Positions 1-8,263 of a DNA stretch of 54,379 nucleotides are shown here, piece by piece. The translations under genes and the position numbers were made by a program. Under the pieces are notes generated by a model. That model was not told where the DNA came from and did no database searches. It saw only the letters and a program-made list of their open reading frames with translations. Each line of letters begins with the position of its first letter. The stretch's first letter is position 1. The DNA comes from Rhizobium sp. Q54 (GTDB lineage: Bacteria > Pseudomonadota > Alphaproteobacteria > Rhizobiales > Xanthobacteraceae). The stretch is from assembly GCA_945861895.1 (NCBI GenBank), contig CAMAWF010000015.1:1-54379 (forward strand). The letters run 5' to 3'.

Positions 1-2082
1 GTTCGCGGCGAGCCGGTCGAGCGAATCGGCAATCGCCGCGAACGCGGGCTCGCTGCGGGCGCGTAATGCCGTACGCAGCGATGCTTTGCGCTGCCAGGCC
101 AGATCGAACAACTGCTCGTCGTTTAATCCGAACAGCGGGCTCTTGAGCACGGTTGCGAGCGCGAGATCGTCGTCGGGCAGCAGCAGCGCATCGGCCAGCA
201 CCATGAGATCCATGACCGCGATGTGCTCGGTGAGCACCAGCCGGTCGGCGCCGGCGACGGCGATGCGGGCGTCCTTGAGCGCGCGGATGATCGCCTCGAA
301 CAGCGGCCCGCGCTGGCGCACCAGGATGAGCACGTCGCCCGGCCGGCGGCCGCGCTTAATCCAGGCCGCGACGGTGTTGGCGATTTTGCGGCCGAGCCGC
401 ACCTGCGGGCTGGTCGCGGTCAGCGTATCGAACGGCGCATCCCAGCCCTCGATCTCGCGCTTGCCGTCCGCCTGCAGCAGCGACCAGATTTCGACGAGGC
501 CGGGTGCCGCGCCCGGCAATGCGCGGTGCACGGTCTCCACCGGGTCGGCGGTCAATCCCGCAAATGCCTGCGGCCGGTGAAACACGTCGTCCACCGCGCC
601 GAGCACGGTTTCGCCGGAGCGGAACGAGGCCTCGAAGCGCAGCGAGCGCCACGGCAGCAACGCGGCGTTGAATGCGCGCTCGAAGGCAATCCGCATCTCG
701 GTAAATTTGAGCGGGGCCGCGCCCTGGAACGAAAAGATCGACTGCTTGTCGTCGCCGACGGCGAACAATGTGCGCTCGAGCGCGCCGCGTGCGCCGGCGC
801 CGGCGGTGAAATCGCCGACAATTTTTCGGATGATGTCCCATTGTGCGGAACTTGTGTCCTGCGCTTCGTCGATCAGCACGTGATCGATGCCGAGGTCGAG
901 CTTGTAGAGCACCCAGGCCGCCGACACGTTCTCGAACAGCGCCAGCGTCTTGCCGATCAGGTCGTCGTAGTCGAGCAACCCGCGCCGTTCTTTTTCGGTC
1001 TGGTAACGCGCGATGACGGCGGCGGCGATAATGACAAGCGCCGCGCTGCGGTCGCGGCAATCGATGGCGCGCCGGCGCTCCAGCAGCTTGCACAGGCGAT
1101 CCTGTTCGGCCTTGAGCCGCTCCAGCAATTCGGGATATTTATCCGCGATCGCCTTGGTGAGGATGCTCTTGCGCGGCTCAAGGTCGCTTCTGCAAAACAC
1201 TTGCAGATACTCATCGGCGCGCGCGCGGCCGGCTGCCGCCCGTGCCGCGTCGAGCGCCTTGATGTGCTTCTTGTCGTTGGTCGAGCCCTGCGCCAGCACC
1301 GCGATCAATGCCGGCCATTCGCCGATCGGGAACAAGGATTCCGAGAGGAATTTATTTTCCAGGTCTTCCGCGCGCTCGTTGGGATCGACGCCGAGCGTGC
1401 GCGAGAGGCCGGCAATCGCCGCCTCGACGCCGCCCGCCTGCGCGATCCAGCGCGCCAGCGCGTCGCGCTTGCCGATGGCTTCACCGATGACGTCCTTGAA
1501 GGTTTGATCCGCGGCGGCGACGATTGCCGTCTCCAGCGCGCGGCCGAGCGCGCTATCAGGCTGCGCCGAGGCTTCCAGCAGCACGGCGAGCGTCAACTGG
1601 TCGAGCAATTGCGCGGTGGCGCTGTCGTCGAGCACCGTAAAGCGCGCAGCGACATTGGCCTCGAACGGAAACTGATGCAGCAGGCGGGTGCAGAAGGCGT
1701 GAATCGTCTGCACCTTCAGCCCGCCCGGCGTCTCCAGCGCCGCCGCGAACAATCGCCGCGCCCGCGCGCGGCGCACGGCGTCGGGCGTCACGCGGGAAAT
1801 TTTCGCAATCTCGCGGTCGAGCGCGGAGTCGTCGAGCGCGGTCCATTGTGCCAATTGGCCGAACACCCGGTTTGCCATATTGGCGGCGGCGGCCTTGGTG
1901 AAGGTGATGCAGAGAATTTTCGCCGGATCGACGCCGTCGAGCAGAAGATTGATGACGCGCTGCGCCAGCACATGGGTCTTGCCCGACCCGGCATTGGCAG
2001 TGACCCAGGCCGAGACGCGCGGGTCCGACGCCGCGATCTGCACCCCGCGCACGTCATCGGGAATATTGCGGGCGGCGGTCAT
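1..2082 (-). CDS. addA: AddA, ATP-dependent helicase/nuclease subunit A (3' part missing)
   Basis: This is the helicase-nuclease subunit of AddAB, which resects double-strand breaks for homologous recombination. The first 694 codons are in the window and the frame is still open at base 1; the family runs to about 1150 residues, so the C-terminal nuclease domain lies outside. The UvrD/Rep-type Walker A is at residues 29-36 (ANAGSGKT). A Walker B/motif II, VLIDEAQDTSSAQW, follows, and further on GDDKQSIFSFQGA. The start ATG overlaps the addB stop by 4 bp (ATGA), so translation is probably coupled. It is the last visible gene of the divL-tsaE-murU-addB-addA run. Identity is certain; only completeness is unknown. 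Confidence 0.95.
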   Translation of the reverse strand, partial: MTAARNIPDDVRGVQIAASDPRVSAWVTANAGSGKTHVLAQRVINLLLDGVDPAKILCITFTKAAAANMANRVFGQLAQWTALDDSALDREIAKISRVTPDAVRRARARRLFAAALETPGGLKVQTIHAFCTRLLHQFPFEANVAARFTVLDDSATAQLLDQLTLAVLLEASAQPDSALGRALETAIVAAADQTFKDVIGEAIGKRDALARWIAQAGGVEAAIAGLSRTLGVDPNERAEDLENKFLSESLFPIGEWPALIAVLAQGSTNDKKHIKALDAARAAAGRARADEYLQVFCRSDLEPRKSILTKAIADKYPELLERLKAEQDRLCKLLERRRAIDCRDRSAALVIIAAAVIARYQTEKERRGLLDYDDLIGKTLALFENVSAAWVLYKLDLGIDHVLIDEAQDTSSAQWDIIRKIVGDFTAGAGARGALERTLFAVGDDKQSIFSFQGAAPLKFTEMRIAFERAFNAALLPWRSLRFEASFRSGETVLGAVDDVFHRPQAFAGLTADPVETVHRALPGAAPGLVEIWSLLQADGKREIEGWDAPFDTLTATSPQVRLGRKIANTVAAWIKRGRRPGDVLILVRQRGPLFEAIIRALKDARIAVAGADRLVLTEHIAVMDLMVLADALLLPDDDLALATVLKSPLFGLNDEQLFDLAWQRKASLRTALRARSEPAFAAIADSLDRLAAN

Positions 2083-5000
2083 TCGCCGCCTCCGTCGTCG
2101 CTGGCGCCGCCGGTCGCCGACCATTCCTTCACGCGCGCGAGATGATCGAAGTCGCCGTAATGCGTCTTCCACATCGGATGCACGAGCGAGGTATAGGCCT
2201 CGTTCTCGTTCTCGAAACGCGCAATGACGCCGGTGAGCCGCGTGAGCGCGGCATCGGCCTGCGTGTCCGGCGTGCTGTCCTTGAAGTCGATTTCGCGCGC
2301 CACGCCGGGCGGCTCGCCGCCCTTGAGCGTCACATAGACCAGTTGCGACACCGTGCCGCCCGCGGGGATAGTCTTGAAGCCGCCGCCGCGCAGGATCGCC
2401 GCTTCCAATGTCAATTGCGGCGCCAGTCCAGTGCGCACTTGTTTTTCGGTGCGCGGCGCACCGGTCTTGTAATCGAGAATGGCGTAGCTGCCGTCGCTGC
2501 GGCGCTCGATGCGGTCGGCGATGGCGGACAGTTTGAATTCCCGTCCGCCCAATTTGATCGCAATCTCGCCGCGGATTTCGGCATACAGCGTCTCGATCTG
2601 CGCGCGGCGTTCCCGCTCCCAGCCGGCGAACCAGCCCGCGATGCGCGCAAAACGCGGCCACCAGAACGCGCGCGCTTCCGGATAATCGTCGAGCGGCGCG
2701 AAATGCTTGCGCCCGAGCTTGAGCAATTCGCCGAGCGCGTCGGCGGGCAATTGCGCCGCGAAGCTTTGCGTAAATTCGCCGATGGCGCCGTGGATCACGC
2801 TGCCGCGGTCGCGCGCGCCCGGCGGCGTATCGACCGCATCGAGCGGCGCGAGCTTGAGGATGTATCTTGCATAGATGGTGTAGGGATCGCGCAGCCAATC
2901 CTCGATGGCGGTGACTGAAAGCGCCGTGGGGCGCGCCGCGCGCGGCGGCTTCGGCGCCGGCTGCTTGACCGGCTCGACTTTTGCCGGCCGGTCGAGCGCG
3001 CGCGCAAGCTCCAGATAGCGCTCGCCTGATGCGCACGCCGCAGTCCATCGCGCTTCGCCCGTGACGGCAGCAAGCCGCTGGACGAAGCGCGACATCACCG
3101 TGGGCGCGCCGGAGATTTTTGCCGCGCGGGTGAGGATGACTTCGCGCGCGCCGAGCGCTTGCGCGAAATCGTGCGCCGACAAACCGATGCGCCGCTCCGG
3201 CAGATCGAGGCCGAGCTGCTGGCGCATGGGACGGCTGAGCCACGGATCGGTGCGCGTCTCCGGTGGCCAGATGCCTTCGGCAAGACCGCTGAGCACCACG
3301 CGGTCGATATGCTGCAAGCGGGATTCCAGCGGACCGAAAATGCGCACGCGCACGCCGGTTGCTTCCGGCCACCGCACCACGCGGCTGGCGATGACGGCGC
3401 GCAACAGTTCCGGATAATCGGCGGGCGCAACGATAAATCCGGCGGCGGCTTCGCTCGTTGCCAATTGCTCAAGCGTTTCGCCGAGCATCTTTCCATCGTT
3501 GCCGGAAACGGCGGCGACCTTGCCGGCGGCATCGCCGCTCAACGCCGCGATGGTTTCGCCGTGGCGGCGCGCCAGAGCGGCGAAATTGCGCTCGCCTTGC
3601 GGGCAATGCTCCAGCGGCGCCAACGCTTTGGCGAGTTTGGCGGCGAGATTGTTCGCGGCTTCAAGTGCGGCATCGCCGACCGATGAGCGGGGATCGCGCG
3701 GATGCAGCGTGCCGCGCATCTGCCCGAACGTGGCAAGCGCATGCGCGAGCCCGGCGCTGCCCGGCCTCGGGCGCGGCCCGCGCAATATCGCGCGCTCCAG
3801 CGCGGCTATTGAAGCTGCATGATCGCCGGCATTGCCGCCGAGCCGCAGCAGCGGATGCTTGAGCAGCGCGAGCAGCGTCACCGGCGGCAAGCCGTCCAGC
3901 GCTGCTTCGGCCGCGAGGCGGGCAAACACGGCCGCGGAAGTGTCGCCGAGCGCATCGCCGCCGGAATTGTCGACCGGCACATTCCAGCGCGCCAGGTTTG
4001 CAACCACACGGCGCGCCAGCGCGCGGTCGGGCGTCACCAATGCGGCGCTCGTGCCCGGCGTCTCGTGGGATTCGCGCAACGCGACCGCGATGGCGAGCGC
4101 TTCCTCCTCGGCATTGGCCGCTTCCACCACGGCAAGCGAATCCATCGCGCGACCGGCTTGCGCGGCGAAAGCGGGTTGCGCCAGCCGGGCAAACCAGCGC
4201 TCGGTGCTGGCGGCCGGCCGCAGCGATTCTGAAACGATAAGCTCGCGGCCGTGCAGCGCGGCGGGCGCCAGCGCAATGACGGCGCTGCGCGCAATTCCGA
4301 TGCGCTTGAGCAGTGCCTGCATGGCGAATTGCGGATGGCCGGCGGCGGGCGCGCCGTCGTGCGGCGTGGTCTCGCGATTGCCGCCGATCAGTTCCCACGA
4401 CGCCTCGTCGAGATCGGTGTCGAGGCCCGGCAGTACGACCGCGCCGTGCGGCAGGTGCGCGATGGCGGCGAGCAGCTTGGCGGTCGCCGGCATCGAACCG
4501 GTGGAGCCGGCGGCGATCACTGGGCCGCCCGAGATCGCGAGCCGTTTGGTTTCTTCCGCGATCAGCAGGTCGCGGCGCGCAGCTGGTTCGATGACGCCGC
4601 GTTCTTGCAGCAGCGCGGGCCAGGCCTCGCGCGCGATCTTGAGAAACCGCAGCGTGAGCTGCCAGTAGTGATCGAGATCGCCGGGGACAAGGCCGTCGAG
4701 TTTTTCCCACGCCACCTGCCGCGTGGTCATGTCGTCCATCAGCCGCGCCAGATCGTCGGCGAGCGCCAGCGCGGCGGCCGGACTGGTGGCGATCAAGGGC
4801 GCGCCCGCCGCGCCATGCAGCTCGGGCGCCGCCGCCCATTTCGCCACCAGTTGCGCCAGCAGCATGCGGCGCTCGAAGGCATCGAGCGCCGGCGGCAGAT
4901 CGAGCGCGGCGGCGGAAAAATCGTCGGCGCTTTCGCGTTCTTCTCCGGCTTGCGCGAACGCAATCTCATCCTCGTCGACGTCGCCGATGGCCGCGATACG

Positions 5001-5219
5001 CGGCAGGATCAGCGCGTCGCCGCCCAGCACGTCGAGAAAGATATCGCGCGCGAGCCGGCAGGCGCGCCGCGTCGGCAAATAAAACGTCGCCGCCGCAAGC
5101 GCGAGCGGATCGTGCGCGGCCGGAAACCCGGGAATGACGCGGCCCTCCGCCAGCGCCGCGATCAGCGTTGGCAGGAACGGCGCGGAGGCCGGGATGTGGA
5201 AGACGCGGGGGTTCGCCAT
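2079..5219 (-). CDS. addB: AddB, double-strand break repair protein, alphaproteobacterial type
   Basis: The partner of AddA in the AddAB break-processing complex. It is 1046 residues from the chosen ATG, usual for the alphaproteobacterial family. The N-terminus (MANPRVFHIPASAPFLPTL) is typical; an in-frame ATG ten codons upstream (5249) is less likely because the family begins at MANPRVF. The central part is an inactivated helicase-like region. The C-terminal part carries a RecB-type PD-(D/E)XK nuclease core with AILDYKTG, in which D916 and K918 are candidate catalytic residues. It overlaps addA by 4 bp and lies 48 bp after the nucleotidyltransferase gene. Confidence 0.95.
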   Translation of the reverse strand: MANPRVFHIPASAPFLPTLIAALAEGRVIPGFPAAHDPLALAAATFYLPTRRACRLARDIFLDVLGGDALILPRIAAIGDVDEDEIAFAQAGEERESADDFSAAALDLPPALDAFERRMLLAQLVAKWAAAPELHGAAGAPLIATSPAAALALADDLARLMDDMTTRQVAWEKLDGLVPGDLDHYWQLTLRFLKIAREAWPALLQERGVIEPAARRDLLIAEETKRLAISGGPVIAAGSTGSMPATAKLLAAIAHLPHGAVVLPGLDTDLDEASWELIGGNRETTPHDGAPAAGHPQFAMQALLKRIGIARSAVIALAPAALHGRELIVSESLRPAASTERWFARLAQPAFAAQAGRAMDSLAVVEAANAEEEALAIAVALRESHETPGTSAALVTPDRALARRVVANLARWNVPVDNSGGDALGDTSAAVFARLAAEAALDGLPPVTLLALLKHPLLRLGGNAGDHAASIAALERAILRGPRPRPGSAGLAHALATFGQMRGTLHPRDPRSSVGDAALEAANNLAAKLAKALAPLEHCPQGERNFAALARRHGETIAALSGDAAGKVAAVSGNDGKMLGETLEQLATSEAAAGFIVAPADYPELLRAVIASRVVRWPEATGVRVRIFGPLESRLQHIDRVVLSGLAEGIWPPETRTDPWLSRPMRQQLGLDLPERRIGLSAHDFAQALGAREVILTRAAKISGAPTVMSRFVQRLAAVTGEARWTAACASGERYLELARALDRPAKVEPVKQPAPKPPRAARPTALSVTAIEDWLRDPYTIYARYILKLAPLDAVDTPPGARDRGSVIHGAIGEFTQSFAAQLPADALGELLKLGRKHFAPLDDYPEARAFWWPRFARIAGWFAGWERERRAQIETLYAEIRGEIAIKLGGREFKLSAIADRIERRSDGSYAILDYKTGAPRTEKQVRTGLAPQLTLEAAILRGGGFKTIPAGGTVSQLVYVTLKGGEPPGVAREIDFKDSTPDTQADAALTRLTGVIARFENENEAYTSLVHPMWKTHYGDFDHLARVKEWSATGGASDDGGGE

Positions 5220-5267
5220 GGCCGAATCATACCGATTCGGCGAGGGCAACAGGCCAAAGATTGCGGG

Positions 5268-5987
5268 TTATGCCGCGCTTGCTGCGATCGCCGCCTCGGC
5301 GGCCTTGATGGCCTCGGGCGTGCCGACATGCATCCACAGGCCCTCCAGGCGCAGGCCGAACAGCCGTCCGGCCGCAGCGGCACGCTCGAACAGCACGGTG
5401 AGGGCGAATTCGCCGGGCGGGGCCTGCGCGAAAAGCGCCGGGCCGAGCAGCGCCGCGCCGGCAAAGACGAAGGGGGTGACTTCGTTTTCGCCGCAGCGGC
5501 GCAGGCGGCCGTCGCGCGCCATGACGAAATCGCCGCGTCCGGCATAGCCGATGCTGCCGGCGGTCGGCGCCAGCAGCAGCAGCGCGTCCATGCTTTGCGC
5601 ATCGTAAGCGTCCGCCAGCCGCGCGAGGTTCGGCCGCACGCCGTCGATCCACAGCGTATCGGAATTGACGTGGAAGAACGGCGCGGGCCCAAGTTCGCCG
5701 AGCGCCTTGACCACGGCGCCGCCGGTGCCGAGGATTTTACCGCGCTCGTTGGAAATCACGATCTGCGGCTTTTTGCGCGCGGCCAGGTGGCGTTCCAGTT
5801 GCTCGGCGAAATGATGCACGTTGACCACCGCGCGCTCGACGCCGGCCGCGGCCAGCCGATCGAGCATGTGGTCGATCAGCGGCTTGCCGGCAACCTCGAT
5901 CAGCGGCTTCGGCTTTGTTTCGGTGAGCGGGCGCATGCGCGTGCCGAAGCCGGCGGCAAGCACCATGGCGCGCGTGGGCGTCGGCAT
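5268..5987 (-). CDS. murU: MurU-like sugar nucleotidyltransferase
   Basis: This 239-residue protein opens with the sugar-phosphate nucleotidyltransferase signature AAGFGTRMRPLTETKPKP (about residues 10-27), followed by a Rossmann-like nucleotide-binding domain. The family includes MurU, which makes UDP-MurNAc from MurNAc-1-phosphate and UTP in peptidoglycan recycling. The gene begins 4 bp after an APH-type kinase domain, matching the AmgK (anomeric sugar kinase)-MurU pairing known in Pseudomonas; the substrate is inferred from that pairing. The chosen ATG follows the upstream stop directly; an in-frame extension upstream would cover the kinase gene in another frame. A glucose-1-phosphate thymidylyltransferase or GMPP-like role is the alternative. 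Confidence 0.85.
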   Translation of the reverse strand: MPTPTRAMVLAAGFGTRMRPLTETKPKPLIEVAGKPLIDHMLDRLAAAGVERAVVNVHHFAEQLERHLAARKKPQIVISNERGKILGTGGAVVKALGELGPAPFFHVNSDTLWIDGVRPNLARLADAYDAQSMDALLLLAPTAGSIGYAGRGDFVMARDGRLRRCGENEVTPFVFAGAALLGPALFAQAPPGEFALTVLFERAAAAGRLFGLRLEGLWMHVGTPEAIKAAEAAIAASAA

Positions 5988-5991
5988 GATG

Positions 5992-7530
5992 TCAGGCGGC
6001 CTTGAGTTCGGGGACGTTGACGCCATACCAGGCTTTGAGCGGCGCCAAAGCGGGATGCGCGAGCGCGCGTTGCAGATAGGCCCATACGCGCGGCAGGTGA
6101 GGCAAATATTGCGGCTTGCCGTCGCGGCGGTCGAGCCGGGCGAAGATGCCGAGAATTTTCGACGCGCGCTGGGCGGCGAGCGTGGCATAGATGCGGGCGA
6201 ATTCCGGCGCGTCGAAATTGCCGTCGGCCGCGCGCCGCGCGCGGGTGTAACGCGAGAGCAGCGCGATCTCCATGAACTCCGGCACGTCCACCCTTGCATC
6301 CTGCAGCAGCGAGGCAAGATCGTAGGCGGCAGGACCAATCAGCGCATCCTGGAAATCCAACAGCCCGATGCGCGCCACGTCGTGACGCTGCGGCAGCCAC
6401 AGCAGGTTGGGCGAATGGAAATCGCGCAGCACCCAGGACGGCGGAGAATCGACCGCCGGCTGCAACGCGTCGCGCCAGAGCGCGGCATAGGTCGCGCGTT
6501 TGGCGTCCGGCAGCGCGGCGTCGCACATCGGCAGATACCAGTCGAGCAACAATTCAGTCTCGATCAGGAAGGCGTCCATGTCGTAGCGCGGAATGTGATA
6601 TTCGCCGCCCTCCGCCACCGGCAGCGTCTCCGGCAAGATGTCGCGGTGCAGCGCCACCAGCACATCCACTGCGATCTCGTAGCGCGCTTCGACCGGGGCC
6701 GGCGGCTCGCCGTCCACCACCGCTTGCGCGCCGAGGTCTTCGAGAATAACCAGCCCGGCGTCGAGGTCGGCCTTGACAATATCGGGCGCGGAAAATCCGC
6801 GTTCGCGCAAAGCCCGCGCCAGCGCGACAAACGGCGTCACATCTTCGGCCAGATGCGCGATCGCGCCATACGGCTTGCCGTCGCGCACCGGCGGGCCGTC
6901 CGGCCGCCGCGGCGCGTTCATCAAAATGTAGCTCTGCCCGCTCAAGTTCAGCCGCTCATAGCAACGCGTGGAGGCGTCGCCCTGTATGCGCTGGCGCTCG
7001 GCCTTGGCGAATCCGGCCTGGTCGAGAAATCGGCGTATGACGCCGATGCGTTCCGCGCGCCGCGCGAAGGCTCCATAGCCGGTGACGCGCGCGTTGCGAA
7101 ACGTGACGCCTTGCTGCGGCACAAGCGTGAGCGCGACATCGAGCCGGTCGGGCGGCAGAAAGCCGGCGGCGCGGTCCGGCCATTCCAGCAGCACGAGCGA
7201 GCCTTCCGGCAAATCGTCGAAACCGAGTTCGGCAAGCTCCGCCGGCCCCGACAGCCGATAAAGGTCGGCATGCACGACGTTAAAGCGCGGCAGCTGATAG
7301 GCCTGCATAAGCGTGAAGGTCGGGCTCGGCACCTCGATTGCCGCGTCGTCGGCGAGATGGCGGATCAGCGCGCGGGCAAACGTGGTCTTGCCGGCGCCGA
7401 GGTCGCCGGAGAGCGTGATCAGGTCGCCGGGCTCCAGCACCGCCACGATATCGGCCATCAGCCGCTGGGTGGCCGCTTCGTCCGCCAGCGCCACGCTGAA
7501 GCTTGAGCCGCCGGAGGTGGTGGGGAACAT
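5992..7530 (-). CDS. tsaE: TsaE-phosphotransferase fusion (t6A ATPase plus AmgK-like kinase)
   Basis: A two-domain protein of 512 residues. Residues 1 to about 150 are TsaE, the ATPase of the tRNA threonylcarbamoyladenosine complex, with Walker A GDLGAGKTT (42-50), HADLYRL (88-94) and LLEWPDR (114-120). Residues of about 160-512 are an aminoglycoside-phosphotransferase-fold kinase with the catalytic loop LRDFHSPN (D370, N375) and metal-binding LLDFQD (D392). AmgK of this fold phosphorylates MurNAc/GlcNAc at C1, and the next gene is MurU-like. This fusion is recurrent in alphaproteobacteria. An AAGGCGG sequence lies about 8 bp before the ATG, and a weak CTATAA element suggests its own promoter now that divL is separated by an inserted pair. 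Confidence 0.93.
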   Translation of the reverse strand: MFPTTSGGSSFSVALADEAATQRLMADIVAVLEPGDLITLSGDLGAGKTTFARALIRHLADDAAIEVPSPTFTLMQAYQLPRFNVVHADLYRLSGPAELAELGFDDLPEGSLVLLEWPDRAAGFLPPDRLDVALTLVPQQGVTFRNARVTGYGAFARRAERIGVIRRFLDQAGFAKAERQRIQGDASTRCYERLNLSGQSYILMNAPRRPDGPPVRDGKPYGAIAHLAEDVTPFVALARALRERGFSAPDIVKADLDAGLVILEDLGAQAVVDGEPPAPVEARYEIAVDVLVALHRDILPETLPVAEGGEYHIPRYDMDAFLIETELLLDWYLPMCDAALPDAKRATYAALWRDALQPAVDSPPSWVLRDFHSPNLLWLPQRHDVARIGLLDFQDALIGPAAYDLASLLQDARVDVPEFMEIALLSRYTRARRAADGNFDAPEFARIYATLAAQRASKILGIFARLDRRDGKPQYLPHLPRVWAYLQRALAHPALAPLKAWYGVNVPELKAA

Positions 7531-7625
7531 CGAATCATCCGCCTTGTGCCGCTCCCTTATAGGCGGCGAGAGCGGCGCTGTGCCAGAACAGTCGTGCAGC
7601 AGGTGGCAGGACGCCGAGGTTGTGA

Positions 7626-7637
7626 TATGATTTTTGC
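7626..7637 (+). promoter_or_regulatory. Candidate -10 element giving a near-leaderless mRNA for the DUF433 gene
   Basis: TATGAT at 7626-7631 sits six bases before the ATG at 7638, so transcription would start at or very near the start codon. No Shine-Dalgarno sequence is visible. The -35 region is poor, so this is a suggestion from spacing and sequence only. Confidence 0.4.
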
Positions 7638-7859
7638 ATGAATTACCAGGACATCATCAGCATCGAACCCGGCAAGCGCGGCGGGCGCCCCTGTGTTCGT
7701 GGCATGCGGATTGCCGTCGCCGATGTGCTCGGCTGGCTCGCCGCGGGAATGTCGCACGAGCAGATTCTCACCGACTTTCCCGAACTGACCGAGAACGATA
7801 TCCGTGCTTGCCTGGCCTACGCCGCCGATCGTGAGCGACGTCTCCTCACTGCCAAATGA
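7638..7859 (+). CDS. DUF433 protein, putative antitoxin
   Basis: A 73-residue DUF433-family protein, with the typical core GRPCVRGMRIAVADVLGWLAAG followed by residues fitting a helix-turn-helix (MSHEQILTDFPELTENDIRA). DUF433 proteins are regularly encoded next to DUF5615 PIN-like proteins and are regarded as likely DNA-binding antitoxins. The stop codon overlaps the start of the next gene by 4 bp (ATGA), as in two-gene toxin-antitoxin operons. The pair lies on the plus strand inside an otherwise minus-strand block between divL and tsaE, which suggests insertion. No toxin activity can be read from sequence. Confidence 0.85.
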   Translation: MNYQDIISIEPGKRGGRPCVRGMRIAVADVLGWLAAGMSHEQILTDFPELTENDIRACLAYAADRERRLLTAK

Positions 7860-8188
7860 AGCTGCTGTTCGATCAGAACCTCAGCTTCAAGCTCTGCCGA
7901 CAAATTGCCGATCTGTTCCCGGGTTCCAGCCAAGTGCAATTGCTTGGCCTGTCCGCAGCCGATGATCGTGCTGTCTGGCAACATGCCAAGGCGTGCGGTT
8001 TCACGCTCGTTTCTCTCGATGCGGACTTTGCCGAGATGGCGACGCTGGCCGGCCCGCCGCCCAAGGTCATCTGGTTGCGCCGCGGCAATCAGCCGACCGC
8101 GGTCTTTGAAAAAATGCTGCGTGACCATGCCGAGGCCATCGCCGCATTCGAGCGGGACGAGAGTGCCGCGTGCCTGGAGCTTTATTGA
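7856..8188 (+). CDS. DUF5615 PIN-like protein, putative toxin
   Basis: A 110-residue DUF5615-family protein with a PIN-like fold. It begins MKLLFDQNLSFKL. Acidic residues that could bind metal are D6, D36/D37 and D55/D57 (in VSLDADFAE). PIN-domain relatives such as VapC are ribonucleases, so this is the presumed toxin of the pair with the preceding DUF433 gene, which it overlaps by 4 bp. The gene is convergent with divL, with only 75 bp between the two stops. Function is inferred from family and pairing. Confidence 0.83.
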   Translation: MKLLFDQNLSFKLCRQIADLFPGSSQVQLLGLSAADDRAVWQHAKACGFTLVSLDADFAEMATLAGPPPKVIWLRRGNQPTAVFEKMLRDHAEAIAAFERDESAACLELY

Positions 8189-8197
8189 TTACGCAGG

Positions 8198-8222
8198 CCG
8201 GATGGAGCGAAGCGAAATCCGG
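8198..8222. repeat. Short palindromic repeat between convergent genes
   Basis: CCGGAT (8198-8203) and ATCCGG (8217-8222) flank a 13-base loop containing GAGCGAAGCGAA. It resembles an intergenic palindrome common in Bradyrhizobium-type genomes. It sits between the stops of the DUF5615 gene and divL and could end transcription or stabilise 3' ends. Confidence 0.6.
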
Positions 8223-8263
8223 ATCGTTTGTGTTTATTTGTCAGCGCGGGGCGCCCTAGCGGT

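Noticed and set aside
223-2145. A 640-codon open frame opposite addA
   Set aside because: Antisense of AddA, which has intact helicase motifs. No ribosome binding site or known domain.
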